From assembly GCF_904066215.1 (NCBI RefSeq), contig NZ_LR880474.1, positions 186,001 through 250,000 of the forward strand: a stretch of 64,000 bases of DNA. Reading direction: 5' to 3'. Numbering within the stretch: the first letter of the stretch is position 1; each line of letters starts with the position of its first letter. This DNA comes from Microbacterium sp. Nx66. GTDB lineage: Bacteria; Actinomycetota; Actinomycetes; Actinomycetales; Microbacteriaceae. The position numbers were made by a program, and so were the translations under genes. Under the pieces are notes generated by a model. The model saw only the letters and a program-made list of their open reading frames with translations. It was not told where the DNA came from and searched no databases. Below are positions 44,386 through 52,746 of this stretch, in pieces.

Positions 44386-44404
44386 TAGTAGAACTACTAG
44401 TTCT
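44386..44404. promoter_or_regulatory. Overlapping palindromes upstream of antitoxin gene
   Basis: TAGTAG-AA-CTACTA (44386-44399) and AGAACTA-C-TAGTTCT (44390-44404) are both perfect and share bases. This AT-rich island sits just upstream of the antitoxin ribosome site, as expected for toxin-antitoxin autoregulation. Confidence 0.65.
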
Positions 44405-44502
44405 TGGATTCGTGGGTCCAGTGAACCATCGCTCGGCGACATTGCGAGGCCGGGCGGACGGAGCTCCCCGAACGTTCTGGATAACTCCCCTACAGGGCAG
44501 CG

Positions 44503-45453
44503 TCAGGAGGAGGAGTGCGCTGCCGCGAACCGCTGCGCCAGCATCCCCGCCGCCTCGCGCAGCGCCTCGGGCCCGACCACCGTGAACGGTGCGTCGAACC
44601 GGGCCACCGCGGCGAGCACACCCGTCCACGACCAGGAGCCGACCGTAAGGCGGCACGAGCCGTCCGACAGGGGCACCACCTCGCCGTCGCCGACCCACGG
44701 CATCACCTCCCGCGCGGGCAGGTCGAGGTCCACCTCGCCCGTGCACGGCCAGCGGTCCTCGGTCGTCGAGCCCTTGGCGCGCGCGGCGAGGAGTGTCTGC
44801 GCGTTCGCGGCGGGGAGAGGCCGCGGCGTGAAGGAGGGCCCGGTCGGCGTGCGGGGCCGCAGTCGATCGAGGCGGTACGTGCGCCAGTCGGCCGCGTCGA
44901 GGTCCCAGGCCAGCAGGTACCAGCGGCCTTCCCGCGCCACGACGGCATGGGGCTCCGTGCGCCGGGGCGGGCGGTCCCGTGCGGAGCCGTAGTCGAATCG
45001 GAGCACCTGTCGGTCGCGCACGGCCGCGCTCGCCGCCTCCAGCACGGCCGGGTCCACGCGGACCTCGGCGGGCGCTCCGGTGAAGCGGATGCCGTCGATC
45101 CGGTGGCGCAGGCGTGAGGGCATCACCTGGCGGACGGTCGCGAGAGCCCGCTGTGCGGCCTCGGTGACCTCGACCCCGGTCGCGCTCGCACTCTGCAGGG
45201 CCACGGCGATCGCCACCGCCTGCTCGTCGTCGAACAGGAGCGGCGGCATATCCGACCCCGCTTCGAGACGATAGCCGCCGTACGGGCCCTTGCTGGATCC
45301 GATGCGGTAGCCGAGCGCGCGCAGTCGATCGACGTCGCGGCGCACCGTCCTGGCTGTGACGCCGAGACGGTCGGCGAGTTCCCCGCCCGGCCAGTCCCGT
45401 GTCGCCTGCAGCAGGGACAGCAATGCGAGCATGCGCGAGGAGCCTCCGGTCAT
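44503..45453 (-). CDS. WYL-domain transcriptional regulator
   Basis: 316 residues. An N-terminal DeoR-like HTH (residues ~10-60, VTARTVRRDVDRLRALGYRI) is followed by a WYL domain with REGRWYLLAWDLDAADWRTYRLDRL. WYL domains sense ligands or nucleic acids. It is divergent from the VOC gene at 45553 and may control it. Confidence 0.88.
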   Translation of the reverse strand: MTGGSSRMLALLSLLQATRDWPGGELADRLGVTARTVRRDVDRLRALGYRIGSSKGPYGGYRLEAGSDMPPLLFDDEQAVAIAVALQSASATGVEVTEAAQRALATVRQVMPSRLRHRIDGIRFTGAPAEVRVDPAVLEAASAAVRDRQVLRFDYGSARDRPPRRTEPHAVVAREGRWYLLAWDLDAADWRTYRLDRLRPRTPTGPSFTPRPLPAANAQTLLAARAKGSTTEDRWPCTGEVDLDLPAREVMPWVGDGEVVPLSDGSCRLTVGSWSWTGVLAAVARFDAPFTVVGPEALREAAGMLAQRFAAAHSSS

Positions 45454-45552
45454 GGCTCCATTCTGTGTGGGGAAGCGGACAGGAACAGACCTCTACTGCT
45501 GTGAGGGTGGGGTCACACGGCCCGATCGGCGGGCCGGGACACGGAGGACACC

Positions 45553-45993
45553 ATGACTCTCACGACCACCACCCACCTCAACTTCCGCGGCACGGCTCGG
45601 GAGGCGCTCGACTTCTACGGGTCGGTCTTCGGCGGCGAGGTCACCGCGGCGACCTACGGGCAGTTCGGGATGCCGGAGCGGGTTCCCGGGTTCGACAAGG
45701 TCGTGTTCGGGCAGCTCGACGGACCCGTGCGGCTGATGGCGTACGACATCCCGGGTGCGGACGACACCGCTGCGCCCTCGGGAGCCACCCGCCGCGAGAA
45801 CGGGATGACGATCACCGACCGCTCCTTCTTCCAGTCGCTGCGGGCGGATTCCCTCGCGGAGCTTCAGCCCGTGTGGGATGCCCTCGCCGACGGCGCGACG
45901 GTGGTCGAGCCCCTCGCCGCTTCCGCGTGGTCGGCCGGCTTCGGCATGCTCACGGACCGCTTCGGCGTGACCTGGGTCCTCGACGTCGCCTGA
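45553..45993 (+). CDS. VOC-family protein (PhnB-like)
   Basis: 146 residues. LNFRGTAREALDFYGSVFGGEV at the start and FGMLTDRFGVTWVLD at the end match the PhnB/3-demethylubiquinone-like VOC subgroup often found next to WYL regulators. The ribosome site GGAGGA precedes the ATG. Function unknown. Confidence 0.85.
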   Translation: MTLTTTTHLNFRGTAREALDFYGSVFGGEVTAATYGQFGMPERVPGFDKVVFGQLDGPVRLMAYDIPGADDTAAPSGATRRENGMTITDRSFFQSLRADSLAELQPVWDALADGATVVEPLAASAWSAGFGMLTDRFGVTWVLDVA

Positions 45994-46012
45994 TCGCCGT
46001 CGGACACTCGAC

Positions 46013-46068
46013 CCGGCCCTGTGCGGTCGTCCCGGCCCTCTGCGGTCGTCCGCAGGGGGCCGGGATGC
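46013..46068. repeat. Family D repeat, unit 1
   Basis: Two tandem left arms of the form CCCGGCCCTNTGCGGTCGT, then CCGCAGGGGGCCGGG. The inner arm (46031-46045) pairs with 46050-46064 across a 4-nt loop. Located between 45993 and the small gene at 46270. Confidence 0.65.
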
Positions 46069-46113
46069 ACAGAACGGGGTGGCTCGACGAGCGGCGTGCC
46101 TCCTGTGCCCGAA

Positions 46114-46168
46114 CCGGTCCTTTGCGGTCGACCCGGCCCCTTGCGACCGTCCGCAGGGGGCCGGGATG
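46114..46168. repeat. Family D repeat, unit 2
   Basis: A second unit about 101 bp downstream with the same layout: a CCGGTCCTTTGCGGTCG arm, then CCCGGCCCCTTGCG, then CCGCAGGGGGCCGGGATGC. Only two units occur, with no constant spacers, so it is not a CRISPR. Confidence 0.65.
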
Positions 46169-46269
46169 CGCGTAAGGGGGTGGGTCGGCGCCTGCGGGCG
46201 ACACGACATGTCAAGGGCCTCTTCGCTGTCGGTCGCCTCACGTAGAAAGGAGGAGACGAAAGGCAGGGC

Positions 46270-46497
46270 ATGGCCGCAGGAGACATCGAGACGTTCTCGC
46301 GCAACGGCATCTGGTTCAACCGGATCCAGGGCGAGTCGCACACGCTGGGCAGCAGCTTCGAGTCGATGGAGGAGGCGGTGAAGGTCGGCCGCGGGGCGGC
46401 GACCGCGCGCCAGGTGCAGCACTTCGTCCGCACGGAGGAGGGGCCGTCGGAGGACGTGGCCCCGAACGAAGCGCACCCGCGCGACCTCATGTGGTGA
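46270..46497 (+). CDS. Small DUF2188-like protein
   Basis: 75 residues. The alternating pattern WFNRIQGESHTLGSSF...SMEEAVKVGRGAA resembles DUF2188, a small beta-beta-alpha protein of unknown role. It is followed eight bases later by the BKACE gene, so the two may be co-transcribed. Confidence 0.7.
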   Translation: MAAGDIETFSRNGIWFNRIQGESHTLGSSFESMEEAVKVGRGAATARQVQHFVRTEEGPSEDVAPNEAHPRDLMW

Positions 46498-46504
46498 GGC
46501 GCGG

Positions 46505-47227
46505 ATGATCCTGCAGGCCTGTGTGAACGGTGCCAGAGACGTCGCGGAGCACCCATGGCTGAGCGCCGACGAGACGGTGGTCGCTCAAGACGCCGCGGCG
46601 GCCGTCGATGCCGGGGCTGCGGAGATCCACGTGCACCCGAAGGATGCCGCCGGCCGCGACTCCCTCGCGCCCGAGGATGTGCAGCGGTGGCTCGGGGCCG
46701 TCCGCGCCGCGGCGCCGGGAGTGCCCGTGGGCGTGACGACCGGGGTCTGGGCGGAGCCCGACGTGTCACGCAGGCTCGAGGCCATCGAAGGCTGGACGGA
46801 GCTCCCCGACTATGCCTCCGTGAACTGGCACGAAGACGGGGCCGACGAAGTGGCCGTGGCGCTGGGTCGACGGGGCATCGGCGTGGAGGCGGGTATCTGG
46901 GACGCGGCGGGACTCGAGGCGTGGCGGGTCTCCCCGGTCCGCGGCGACTGCCTGCGCGTGCTCGTGGAGCTTCCGGCGGAGGCGGCCGACGTCGTCCGTT
47001 CGCACGCTGAAGGTCTGATCGCGCACGTGGCTCGCGAGGAGCCCGACCTGCCGATCCTGCTGCACGGGGAGGAGCTGTCGACCTGGCCCGCCCTCGACCT
47101 GGCCGCGGAGTTCGGCCTCGACACGCGGATCGGCCTGGAGGACACACTCCTCCTCCCGGACGGCTCCGAGGCTCCGAGCAATGCCGCCCTCGTCCGCGCC
47201 GCCCGCGCCCGCCTCCCGCGCCCCTAG
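46505..47227 (+). CDS. BKACE family protein (beta-keto acid cleavage enzyme, DUF849-type)
   Basis: 240 residues, shorter than the typical 270-310. The probable zinc ligands are His42 and His44 in EIHVHPKD, with another His in LLHGEE. BKACE enzymes cleave beta-keto acids with acetyl-CoA. The short form seen in actinobacteria may have different substrates. Confidence 0.75.
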   Translation: MILQACVNGARDVAEHPWLSADETVVAQDAAAAVDAGAAEIHVHPKDAAGRDSLAPEDVQRWLGAVRAAAPGVPVGVTTGVWAEPDVSRRLEAIEGWTELPDYASVNWHEDGADEVAVALGRRGIGVEAGIWDAAGLEAWRVSPVRGDCLRVLVELPAEAADVVRSHAEGLIAHVAREEPDLPILLHGEELSTWPALDLAAEFGLDTRIGLEDTLLLPDGSEAPSNAALVRAARARLPRP

Positions 47228-47256
47228 CCACGCCGCGTCCCTCCTTTCGCGTGAGA

Positions 47257-47302
47257 GTGCAGGAACGTCCCTTCGGCCACCGGATTCGGGGCGTTCTTGC
47301 AC
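47257..47302. repeat. Family E hairpin, copy 1
   Basis: Arms GTGCAGGAACGTCCC (47257-47271) and GGGGCGTTCTTGCAC (47288-47302) pair with two G-U positions. Related hairpins lie at 47592-47816. It may terminate the BKACE transcript. Confidence 0.6.
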
Positions 47303-47363
47303 TTCTGACCGCAACGAGGTGGCGATCCTCTGCTACCTACCGTCGCTGGAGCACGACCGCCCC

Positions 47364-47369
47364 TACGCT
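47364..47369 (+). promoter_or_regulatory. -10 element of leaderless small membrane protein gene
   Basis: TACGCT ends six bases before the ATG at 47376. Confidence 0.45.
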
Positions 47370-47375
47370 GGAGCG

Positions 47376-47540
47376 ATGTTCGCCGGTACCTCCGTCCTCT
47401 TCCTCCTCGTCTACCTGGTCGTCCCGCTTCTCGCGCTGCTGCTCCTGTGGCTGATCATCTACTCGGCGGTCCGGGCGGCGCTGACTGCGCATCGCCGCGC
47501 GCTTGCCGCCGAGCGCACCACCGCGCCGGATACTCTCTGA
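47376..47540 (+). CDS. Small membrane protein
   Basis: 54 residues dominated by one long hydrophobic helix (about residues 4-32), then a short basic/alanine tail. The ATG can serve as +1 of a leaderless mRNA, and a GGAG also lies upstream. Function unknown. Confidence 0.6.
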   Translation: MFAGTSVLFLLVYLVVPLLALLLLWLIIYSAVRAALTAHRRALAAERTTAPDTL

Positions 47541-47591
47541 CCCTTCGCCTCCAGCGATCTCGACGGCCTCATGCGTCGTCGCTGAAGTCCC

Positions 47592-47816
47592 GGTGCAGGC
47601 GCAGAACCGTTCCTCCCGTCGCCGGCTCGGGCACGTTTCTGCCCTTCTCTGCACCGGTTCCCGTCCGGGACCCCGGTGCGAGCGCAGAAAAATCCCTGAT
47701 CCTGATCTCGCCTCGACCGGAACGGTTTCGCACTCCCCACCGGGTGCATCCCATTCAGTGCCGACACGGGATCAGAAACGGCCCCAACGCCGCCCGCCCC
47801 GGAGCGTCTTCGCACT
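47592..47816. repeat. Cluster of three family E hairpins
   Basis: Three imperfect palindromes (47592-47655, 47676-47733, 47757-47816) share GTGC-type left ends, an AGAA element and a right end like CGTCTTCGCACT or CGTTTCTGC. They fill the 324-bp gap between the small membrane gene and the VOC gene. No convincing reading frame is seen there. Confidence 0.55.
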
Positions 47817-47864
47817 CTGCACCCGCGGGAGACCGCACGAACGGGCCGCACGAACACCCCGGAC

Positions 47865-48242
47865 TCACGCGGTGCTCCACCCACGCCAGTCGGGACGGTC
47901 CACGATGCAGAAGCGGTTCCCCTCGGGGTCTTCCATGATGATGTAGTCCGCGTCGTCGGGGCGGCCGTCCCAGTGCACCTCCCGCGCTCCGAGTCCGGCG
48001 AGGCGCTCCACCTCCGCGGACTGATCCTCCGCATAGATGTCGAGGTGGATGCGTGGCGGAAGCACACGCTCCGAGTGGTGTGCGTCGAGGGCGATGCAGG
48101 GTGCGTCGGCGTCGCGGGGTCTGAGCACGACCCAGTCGTCCTCCGCGGGGTCCCGTTCGACGTAGTCGAGGGCGGCCTTCCAGAACGCGGTCTGGGCCGG
48201 GAGGTCGTCCACGCGGATCACGATCGACACGATCTTCAACAT
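47865..48242 (-). CDS. VOC-family protein
   Basis: 125 residues starting at ATG 48242, matching the usual start LKIVSIVIRVDDLPAQTAFW. It contains HLDIYAEDQSAEVERL and IMEDPEGNRFCIVD, characteristic of the glyoxalase-like group with likely metal ligands at a His and a Glu of these segments. It follows the WYL regulator on the same strand and may be co-regulated. Substrate unknown. Confidence 0.85.
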   Translation of the reverse strand: MLKIVSIVIRVDDLPAQTAFWKAALDYVERDPAEDDWVVLRPRDADAPCIALDAHHSERVLPPRIHLDIYAEDQSAEVERLAGLGAREVHWDGRPDDADYIIMEDPEGNRFCIVDRPDWRGWSTA

Positions 48243-48300
48243 GCGGCGAGGGTACGGCGAGGGAAGGCGTCCGCGGAGGGGCTTGCGCCGCCGCGTGCGA

Positions 48301-49005
48301 TCAGCTTTCGGAACGGCCGAAGTCGCTCGTGAGCCACTCCTCGACCGATGCGAACGGGAACTCCCGGGGCGCGAACACCCCCGGCAGTGCCCGCACCTCC
48401 CGCATCCGGTCGAGCCGGAACAGCCGCCAGTCGTCGCGGTCGATGTCGAAGCCGACCACATACCACCGCCCTCCGCGGAAGATATGGCGATGCGGCGCGA
48501 TCACCCGCTCTGAAGCGCGATCGTGCTGGTCGGTATAGGTGAAAGCGACCCGAGCACCCTGAGCGACCGCGTCCGCGAGCGTCCCGACCGCAGCCCACTC
48601 CGCGGGCGCCGGCTCGGCCCGCAGGATCTGCGTGGACAGCGCCGTCGCCGCGGCCCGTCGCCGGAGGCCAGGCGGGAGGACCTGTTCGATCTTCCCGCGG
48701 GCGACGGCGGCGGCCGGGTCCTCCGGGCTCCACGCTTCGAGGACGAGCAACCCGGTGATGATCGTGGTGACGTCGTCGGCGTCCAGGAGCAACGGCGGAA
48801 TGCGCGTCCCCGGTCGCAGGCGGTAGGCCGCGCCGGGACCGGGGCGGGAGAGCACGTCGTAGCCGAGGTCGCGCAGGCGCTGCGCATCACGGCGGACCGT
48901 CCGCGGGCTCACCGCGAGGCGGGCGGCGAGGTCGGGCACGCTCCACTCGCCGCCGGTCTGCAGGAGGGACAGCAGATGGAGGGTGCGGTGCGAGGGGGCG
49001 TCCAC
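48301..49005 (-). CDS. WYL-domain transcriptional regulator
   Basis: 234 residues from GTG 49005. HTH at about 10-55 (LAVSPRTVRRDAQRLRDLGYDV), WYL domain in the second half (RGGRWYVVGFDIDRDDWRLFRLDRM). GGAG lies only two bases upstream of the GTG, so the start is less certain, but earlier in-frame starts run through the divergent promoter region. Probably controls the NAD(P)-binding protein gene at 49088. Confidence 0.85.
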   Translation of the reverse strand: MDAPSHRTLHLLSLLQTGGEWSVPDLAARLAVSPRTVRRDAQRLRDLGYDVLSRPGPGAAYRLRPGTRIPPLLLDADDVTTIITGLLVLEAWSPEDPAAAVARGKIEQVLPPGLRRRAAATALSTQILRAEPAPAEWAAVGTLADAVAQGARVAFTYTDQHDRASERVIAPHRHIFRGGRWYVVGFDIDRDDWRLFRLDRMREVRALPGVFAPREFPFASVEEWLTSDFGRSES

Positions 49006-49087
49006 GGCTCCATCATCGCGCGAGATGCGGCCGGAATCAGGCCGTATCCGTCCGTAGCGTGGAGCGACACCGACCGAGAGGACCCTC

Positions 49088-49957
49088 ATGCGCATCGCTG
49101 TCACCACCCCGAACGGCCACGTCGGGCACCACCTCACCCGGATGCTGATCCGCGCCGGTGTCCGTCCCCTACTGCTCACCAGGGACCCCGATCGCATCGC
49201 CGCCGACCTGCGCCCGTACGTCGACATCGCGCAGGCCGACTCGCAGGATCCCGAGGCGATCGTCGCCGCGACACGAGACGTCGATGCCCTGTACTGGGTG
49301 GATCCGTCGGCGTTCTCCGACGACCCGCTCGCCGACTACGCGCGTGCGACCGAGGCCCTGGTGCAGGCCGTCCGGGCGAACGGCGTCCGGCGGGTGGTGT
49401 TCCAGAGCAGCGTCGGGGCGGAGAAGCGGCACGGCGTCGGCGAGATCGACGGCCTGGCCGGCACGGAGGTCGCGCTCGACGCCCTCGACATCGACGTGAC
49501 GCATCTGCGCTGCGGCTACTTCTTCACCAACCTGCTGCTCGACGTCGAGTCACTGCGGGCAGGGACGCTCGCCACCGTGCTGCCGCTGGACTTACGGATG
49601 CCGTGGGTGGCGCCGCGCGACATCGCGGAGGTCGCCGCCCTCACGCTGCTGAACGGGGAGTGGAGGGGGCGGCGGGTGCAGGCCGTGCATGGACCCGCGG
49701 ACCTGAGCTGGGCTGAGGTCGCCGCGATCCTGACGCGCGAGCTCGGGCGAGAGGTGACCGTGCAGCGCATCGACGACGAGGAGATGCGCCAGGGGCTCCG
49801 CGCCGCCGGGATGCCGGAGGCGATGGCCGTGGCCGTGCTCGGGATGTCGACCGGGCTCCGCGACGGCTTCGTGGCGGAGCAGCCGCGGTCCGTCCTCTCG
49901 ACGACGCCGACGACCCTTCAAGCGTGGGTGCGCGAGGAGCTCGTCGGAGTGGTGTGA
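49088..49957 (+). CDS. NAD(P)-binding protein (NmrA/ergot-alkaloid reductase-like atypical SDR)
   Basis: 289 residues. The N-terminal dinucleotide loop is TPNGHVGHHL; VVFQSSVGAEKRHGVGEIDG and HLRCGYFFTNLL are typical of NmrA-like atypical SDRs. These act as redox sensors or quinone/enone reductases. It is divergent from a WYL regulator. Confidence 0.83.
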   Translation: MRIAVTTPNGHVGHHLTRMLIRAGVRPLLLTRDPDRIAADLRPYVDIAQADSQDPEAIVAATRDVDALYWVDPSAFSDDPLADYARATEALVQAVRANGVRRVVFQSSVGAEKRHGVGEIDGLAGTEVALDALDIDVTHLRCGYFFTNLLLDVESLRAGTLATVLPLDLRMPWVAPRDIAEVAALTLLNGEWRGRRVQAVHGPADLSWAEVAAILTRELGREVTVQRIDDEEMRQGLRAAGMPEAMAVAVLGMSTGLRDGFVAEQPRSVLSTTPTTLQAWVREELVGVV

Positions 49958-49988
49958 CCGGCGTCCTGCCGGAACCGGTCCCGTCCGG

Positions 49989-49994
49989 TATGGT
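49989..49994 (+). promoter_or_regulatory. -10 element of leaderless membrane protein gene
   Basis: TATGGT ends six bases before GTG 50001. Confidence 0.5.
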
Positions 49995-50000
49995 GCGGCC

Positions 50001-50333
50001 GTGGAGACCACATCCGAGGTGACGCCCGAGACCGATGACGACGCGCGGTCGGGGACCGCGCCCGAGACCGATGAGGTCGACCTCGCGGAGCGGCGACGGC
50101 TGGCCGTGAACAGCTTCGGATGGATCGCCGCGTGGGGTGTGTCGGTCGTGGCCCTGATCGTCGGCATCAGTCTCACGGGAGTCGGGACGGTCGAGCACAT
50201 CGTCGAGTACGACGACAGCTATGACGTCTTCACGCGAGAGGTCTGGCCCGCGGGTCTCGTGCTCCTCGGCGTGGGCGCGCTCGGCATCATCGCCACCGCC
50301 CTCGCCACCACGGTCCTCACGCAGAGGCGCTGA
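50001..50333 (+). CDS. Two-pass membrane protein of unknown function
   Basis: 110 residues from GTG 50001. An acidic, Thr/Glu-rich N-terminus (1-30) is followed by two hydrophobic helices (about 38-60 and 82-104). The start codon would be the first base of the mRNA. A strong terminator follows. No family recognised. Confidence 0.7.
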   Translation: METTSEVTPETDDDARSGTAPETDEVDLAERRRLAVNSFGWIAAWGVSVVALIVGISLTGVGTVEHIVEYDDSYDVFTREVWPAGLVLLGVGALGIIATALATTVLTQRR

Positions 50334-50346
50334 CCCCGGACGGAGA

Positions 50347-50377
50347 ACGCCCCCGCCGTTCGGGTCGGCGGGGGCGT
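50347..50377. terminator. Bidirectional terminator
   Basis: ACGCCCCCGCCG (50347-50358) and CGGCGGGGGCGT (50366-50377) make a perfect 12-bp stem with a 7-nt loop between convergent genes. Confidence 0.8.
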
Positions 50378-50395
50378 CGGTTCCATGGAGTCGCG

Positions 50396-51397
50396 TTACT
50401 GCACGGACCAGCCTCCGTCGGAGGCGAGGATGGCGCCGTTGATGTTCACGGCGTCATCCGAGAGCAGGAAGGTGATCGACGCGGCCAGGTGCTCGGCGGT
50501 CGCGACGGTCGGGATGGCCTGCTGGAACGGGGCGAGGCGGCCGGAGCCGTACTCGGACATGTTCGGGGGCATCGGGATGCCGGTGGCGACGCCGCCAGGG
50601 GCGACGGAGTTCACGCGGATACCCTTCGGCCCGTACATGAAAGCGGCGGACTTGGTGACCCCGATGATGCCGTGCTTGCTGGCCGTGTAGGCGTTGCCCG
50701 AGGCGTTGCCGCGCAGACCCGCCTCGCTCGACACGTTGAGGATCGCGCCGCGACCGGCCTTCTCCATGACGGGGATGACCGCGCGCATGAGCTTGAACGG
50801 CGCGGTGAGGTTGATCGCGATGACGCGGTCCCACACGGCATCCGGGGTCTCGCCCGCAGGGGAGAAGTCGTCGTTGATACCGGCGACGTTCGCGAGCCCG
50901 TCGATGCGGTCGCCCGCGGCGGCGAGCACGGCGTCGATCGCGTCCTGCTTCGTGAGGTCGCCCGCGACCGTGACGATGTCGGCATCCGGGAGCTCGGCCT
51001 TGAGGGCGTCGAGCTTCTCGGCCGCGATGTCGCTGGCGATCACGCGTCCGCCTTCGCGGGCGATGCGCGAGGCGGTGGCCTTGCCGATGCCGGAGGCGGC
51101 ACCCGTGACGATGACGGTCTTGCCGGCGAAGCGGCCCGCCGTGACCTTCTCGGTCCAGCCCTCGGCGGCGTCCTCCTCGGGGATCTCGCCGTTGTTCGCG
51201 GCGCGCACGAGGTCGTCGACGACCGACTGCGGGAGCTGGCCCTGGCTCATGGCGACGAGCTGCTGCAGGGGGAGTCCGAGCACGGGGGTCAGGAGCTGGG
51301 GGTCGGCGCCCGTCTGCTCGAACAGGCCCCGGATGAGCGGGCCGCCGGTGGGGTCGTTCATCCAGTCGCCGATGGTGGAGTGTGCGGTGAGGGCCAT
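50396..51397 (-). CDS. SDR family oxidoreductase with N-terminal extension
   Basis: 333 residues. About 90 extra residues precede the SDR core, which starts with TGAASGIG (98-105) and has AYTASKHG at the active site. The extension contains a helical segment and an acidic linker; its role is unknown. It is divergent from the TetR gene at 51473, with a palindrome in the shared promoter, so it is the likely regulated target. Substrate unknown. Confidence 0.87.
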   Translation of the reverse strand: MALTAHSTIGDWMNDPTGGPLIRGLFEQTGADPQLLTPVLGLPLQQLVAMSQGQLPQSVVDDLVRAANNGEIPEEDAAEGWTEKVTAGRFAGKTVIVTGAASGIGKATASRIAREGGRVIASDIAAEKLDALKAELPDADIVTVAGDLTKQDAIDAVLAAAGDRIDGLANVAGINDDFSPAGETPDAVWDRVIAINLTAPFKLMRAVIPVMEKAGRGAILNVSSEAGLRGNASGNAYTASKHGIIGVTKSAAFMYGPKGIRVNSVAPGGVATGIPMPPNMSEYGSGRLAPFQQAIPTVATAEHLAASITFLLSDDAVNINGAILASDGGWSVQ

Positions 51398-51446
51398 GCT
51401 CTTTCTCCTTGCTCGGGTTTCGCAACGGTGCGTCTACTTATGTTCC

Positions 51447-51466
51447 AGTGTACGCCTCTGTACGCT
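51447..51466. promoter_or_regulatory. TetR operator overlapping -10 element
   Basis: AGTGTACGCCTCTGTACGCT is an imperfect palindrome (one mismatch). Its right end, TACGCT (51461-51466), is the -10 of the leaderless TetR gene, so binding would block its own transcription. Confidence 0.55.
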
Positions 51467-51472
51467 CGAAAG

Positions 51473-52045
51473 GTGCCCCGTCCTCGCAGTGAAAAGGCCC
51501 GCCAGTCCGTGCTGGAGGCGATGCGTCGCGCGCTCGCCGCAGACGGGTACGAGGCCGTGACGATCGAGGGTCTTGCGGCTGAGGCGGAGGTGTCGAAGCA
51601 GACGATCTACCGGTGGTGGCCGTCGAAGGCCGCGATCCTCGGGGAAGCGCTGCTCGAAGGCGCGGTCCCTGGTGCGGATGTCGTCGTGCCGATGACGGAC
51701 GACCTCGGCGCGGACCTGCGCGCGTGGTTCACGGCGGTGTCCGCGGGACTGGCCCGACCCGAGGGTGTGTCGCTCGCGCGGGCCCTCATCGAGGTGACGG
51801 CGGCTGATCCGGAGCTGGGGCTGGTGTTGAACGGGCGGCTGGCGGCGCCGATCCGGGAGTGGGTCGCGGAGCGGGTGTCACGCGGACGCACGGACGGAGA
51901 CGTACGGGCGGACGTGGATGCCGCCGCGGTCGCCGACGAGTTCATCGCGATCGCCTCGTACTCCGCCCTGATCGGGCAGCCGTTGAGCGCGGAGCGGGTG
52001 GAGGAGACGGTGGTGCGCTTGCTGCAGGGGATCGCGGCGGGCTGA
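51473..52045 (+). CDS. TetR-family transcriptional regulator
   Basis: 190 residues from GTG 51473, the first base of a predicted leaderless mRNA (-10 TACGCT at 51461). HTH at about 20-60 with LAAEAEVSKQTIYRWWPS; helical C-terminal domain. Divergent from the SDR gene at 50396, its probable target. It shares its HTH sequence and leaderless layout with the TetR at 40493. Confidence 0.88.
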   Translation: MPRPRSEKARQSVLEAMRRALAADGYEAVTIEGLAAEAEVSKQTIYRWWPSKAAILGEALLEGAVPGADVVVPMTDDLGADLRAWFTAVSAGLARPEGVSLARALIEVTAADPELGLVLNGRLAAPIREWVAERVSRGRTDGDVRADVDAAAVADEFIAIASYSALIGQPLSAERVEETVVRLLQGIAAG

Positions 52046-52250
52046 GTCTCTCGCTGGATTGCTGTGCGGCGCGACGGTCGTGGTTCTCCATGCTGCACTC
52101 GTCGGATACCCCGAGTCGAGAATATCGCTTGTGACCTCATATGTATGGTTTCATGTGTCGCATGACACAGCGAACGCGATCCCGCGGCATCGTGTCGGGG
52201 CCGGCGGGCGTGTGGTGGCCGTGGGTGAGGAACTGCTAGAGGTGGACATC

Positions 52251-52508
52251 ATGCTTTTTGTCGCGGTGGGCGTGGCTCTTCTCCTCTGGGGGGCGTTGGT
52301 GGGGCGGGTCGGCAGGAAGCTCGGCACTCTTCTCGCCATCGTTCCCGTTCTGGTGTGGTTCGGGGTCCTTGCGTGGTTCGGCTCGTCGGGCAACCTCGAC
52401 AGCCCGGCCGGAGATGCGCTACCGGTGTACCTCGTGATCGGGCTCCTTGCCTTTACGATCGGCGTCAACCTCACCGATCGCTCCGTGTCCGGTAGCGGGG
52501 CCGAGTGA
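52251..52508 (+). CDS. Small three-pass membrane protein
   Basis: 85 residues with three hydrophobic segments (about 1-20, 26-47, 58-75). ATG 52251 is preceded by an AGAGGTGG ribosome-site-like stretch. Unknown function. The 205 bp upstream (52046-52250) are relatively AT-rich and contain a TCATG-TGTCG-CATGA inverted repeat (52151-52165) but no other convincing gene. Confidence 0.6.
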   Translation: MLFVAVGVALLLWGALVGRVGRKLGTLLAIVPVLVWFGVLAWFGSSGNLDSPAGDALPVYLVIGLLAFTIGVNLTDRSVSGSGAE

Positions 52509-52528
52509 GCAGAGCTGTAGACCCTTGG

Positions 52529-52738
52529 TCACTCTTTTCGGAGGAGGATGCTTCCGAAGCCGCGGAGCATGAGGCATGCGCCGAGCAGGCCGGTCAGAGC
52601 AGCAGGTGCGACGTTCCCAGTCGTGTGCTCCGCGTCTGAGATGTAGCCGTCAGCAATCGCCATGACGATGGCGAGGATGATGACGCCGGCACCGACGAAT
52701 CCCATGCTGACCATTGCTCGTCTCGTTTGTTGCTTCAC
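52529..52738 (-). CDS. Small two-pass membrane protein
   Basis: 69 residues from GTG 52738, five bases after AGGAG. Two hydrophobic segments (about 10-30 and 45-60) and a basic C-terminus. The ribosome site overlaps the stop codon of the 51-codon frame just upstream, suggesting coupling with the sigma-factor operon. Unknown function. Confidence 0.6.
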   Translation of the reverse strand: MKQQTRRAMVSMGFVGAGVIILAIVMAIADGYISDAEHTTGNVAPAALTGLLGACLMLRGFGSILLRKE

Positions 52739-52746
52739 AATCGCTC

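Noticed and set aside
46013..46168. CRISPR-like appearance of family D units
   Set aside because: Only two units of imperfect identity, no regular spacers and no cas genes in the window.
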